This document shows, piece after piece, positions 11,736-12,628 of a stretch of DNA of 12,628 nt. The translations under genes were made by a program, and so were the position numbers. Under the pieces are notes generated by a model. The model searched no databases. It was not told where the DNA came from and was given only the letters and a program-made list of their open reading frames with translations. The stretch covers positions 1 through 12,628 of the forward strand of contig DZBC01000034.1 in NCBI GenBank assembly GCA_022729835.1. The letters run 5' to 3'. The stretch is from Sulfuricurvum sp. (GTDB taxonomy: Bacteria > Campylobacterota > Campylobacteria > Campylobacterales > Sulfurimonadaceae). Position 1 is the stretch's first letter. Each line of letters begins with the position of its first letter.

Positions 11736-12628
11736 TTAGAACCCCTCGACTTGCAAAATGTTGCTGATGGGCCGGTGGAGTAAATCAATGGTGTCGTAGG
11801 TATAGGTGAGGGATTTTCGGTGCAAAATGGCCAGGGCTGCTTTTAGCTCGTCAAGCGGGAGGGCTTCACGGCATAGCAGCACAAAATCGTCTCCAAAGAT
11901 GCGAAAAATCATGCTTTTTGGCCATTTTTTGCGCAAAATCGCGGCGGTGAGTTTAAGCACTTCATCGCCGCGCTCCCACCCTTCAATATGGTTTAGTTTA
12001 GAGAAATGGTGCAGCCATAGTAGATGTAAATAGCGATAATTGCGGTCATGAATATTACGTGACAGCACCACGTCGAGATAGTTTTTGTTGAAAATACCAC
12101 AAAGGTTGTCACGGTAGAAATAGGCGAAACGCTCTTGTTCAAGTGCAGTAATCGGGAGCTGGTTGACACTATGGTCAAGCCGTATCTGTGCAAGCACCTG
12201 CAATGCGATATCGACCACTTCTGGGTGAAAGTGAATACCGCTCAGTTGACGCAGCTCTTCTAGCGCTTGGGGTATCTCCTTTCGTGCTTTGTAGATGCGG
12301 CTGGTTGTCATGGCATCAAAGGCGTCGGCAACCATCATGATGCGAGAGAGTGGTTCGATGGCATCGCCGGAGAGACCTTGCGGATAACCGCTACCGTCAA
12401 AGCGCTCATGGTGCTGCCACATGAGTTTGGCGGCGGCGGCAAAAAGTGGAATTTTATGCAACAGCTCGTAGCCCATAGTGACGTGCTCTTGAATGAGTCT
12501 GTACTCCAGATCAGAGAGCTTTTGTGGATTGAGCAATACAGAATCGGGGGTGGCAATTTTTCCGATATCGTGTAGTATGGCGGCTTGGTAGACCAGATTG
12601 CAGGCTTGTGTGTCGTAGTGCATCGCTT
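11736..12628 (-). CDS. HD-GYP phosphohydrolase with degenerate GGDEF domain, C-terminal part
   Basis: The frame is open to the right edge, so the N-terminus lies outside; the ATG at 12623 is internal. Visible first is the HD-GYP domain, which hydrolyses cyclic di-GMP: HDIGK (18-22), HHERFDGSGYP (71-81) and VADAFDAMTTSRIYKARK (98-115), all metal and substrate residues kept. Then comes a GGDEF-like domain starting at DNLCGIFNKNYLD (172-184). It is degenerate: the active-site loop RxGGDEF reads RIFGDDF (241-247), and the DxDHF metal strand reads WLHHF (203-207). It should therefore not make c-di-GMP and may act as a regulatory domain. A sensor or response-regulator domain probably lies upstream. 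Its stop is three bases from that of the YgiQ gene. Confidence 0.9.
   Translation of the reverse strand, partial: AMHYDTQACNLVYQAAILHDIGKIATPDSVLLNPQKLSDLEYRLIQEHVTMGYELLHKIPLFAAAAKLMWQHHERFDGSGYPQGLSGDAIEPLSRIMMVADAFDAMTTSRIYKARKEIPQALEELRQLSGIHFHPEVVDIALQVLAQIRLDHSVNQLPITALEQERFAYFYRDNLCGIFNKNYLDVVLSRNIHDRNYRYLHLLWLHHFSKLNHIEGWERGDEVLKLTAAILRKKWPKSMIFRIFGDDFVLLCREALPLDELKAALAILHRKSLTYTYDTIDLLHRPISNILQVEGF

Overview
The window looks like chromosomal core DNA of a free-living Campylobacterota (epsilonproteobacterial) species, perhaps a relative of Sulfurimonas, Sulfuricurvum or Hydrogenimonas. The evidence is a class II DAHP synthase, a small type III pantothenate kinase, a short-form HisG, an HD-GYP protein, and promoters that show an extended -10 but no clear -35. 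Base composition is about half G+C by eye, high for that group, so the genus is left open. No rRNA, tRNA, CRISPR array, insertion sequence or phage gene was seen.

Layout. (1) 1-1041: the 3' end of a class II DAHP synthase gene faces pilT, with an inverted-repeat terminator between them. (2) 2742-1039, minus strand: gatC, an ArsC/Spx-family gene and pilT form a tight operon behind a promoter at 2777-2785. (3) 2870-5300, plus strand: a one-helix membrane protein resembling YfgM, a lipoprotein with beta-propeller-like repeats resembling BamB, and an intact Xer-type tyrosine recombinase. (4) 5300-6110: a decayed interval with three gene remnants: the C-terminal part of a DUF1801 protein, the first ~27 codons of a LysE-family exporter, and a frameshifted, 3'-truncated minus-strand gene that meets the LysE fragment head-on near 5700. 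(5) 6113-8708, plus strand: a small unknown protein, coaX, hisG and a predicted outer-membrane beta-barrel, all overlapping or within 9 bases. (6) 9945-8705, minus strand: a variant NifU/IscU-like scaffold and a ferritin-like protein, an apparent iron-related pair. (7) 9987-11732, plus strand: a YgiQ-type radical SAM protein, divergent from the NifU-like gene over 41 bases. (8) 12628-11736, minus strand: the C-terminal part of an HD-GYP protein carrying a degenerate GGDEF domain.

The strongest unexplained signal is the 10-base palindrome TTACATGTAA: six exact copies and two 9/10 copies in 12.6 kb, where chance would give about 0.01 exact copies. Copies occur inside genes, in a promoter region and as the two arms of a terminator hairpin. 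It behaves like a genome-wide iterated palindrome, an uptake sequence or a methylation site rather than a regulator's operator. Second-look items also include the scrapyard interval, the possible YfgM-BamB pair, and two divergent genes that both appear to be transcribed from their own start codons.
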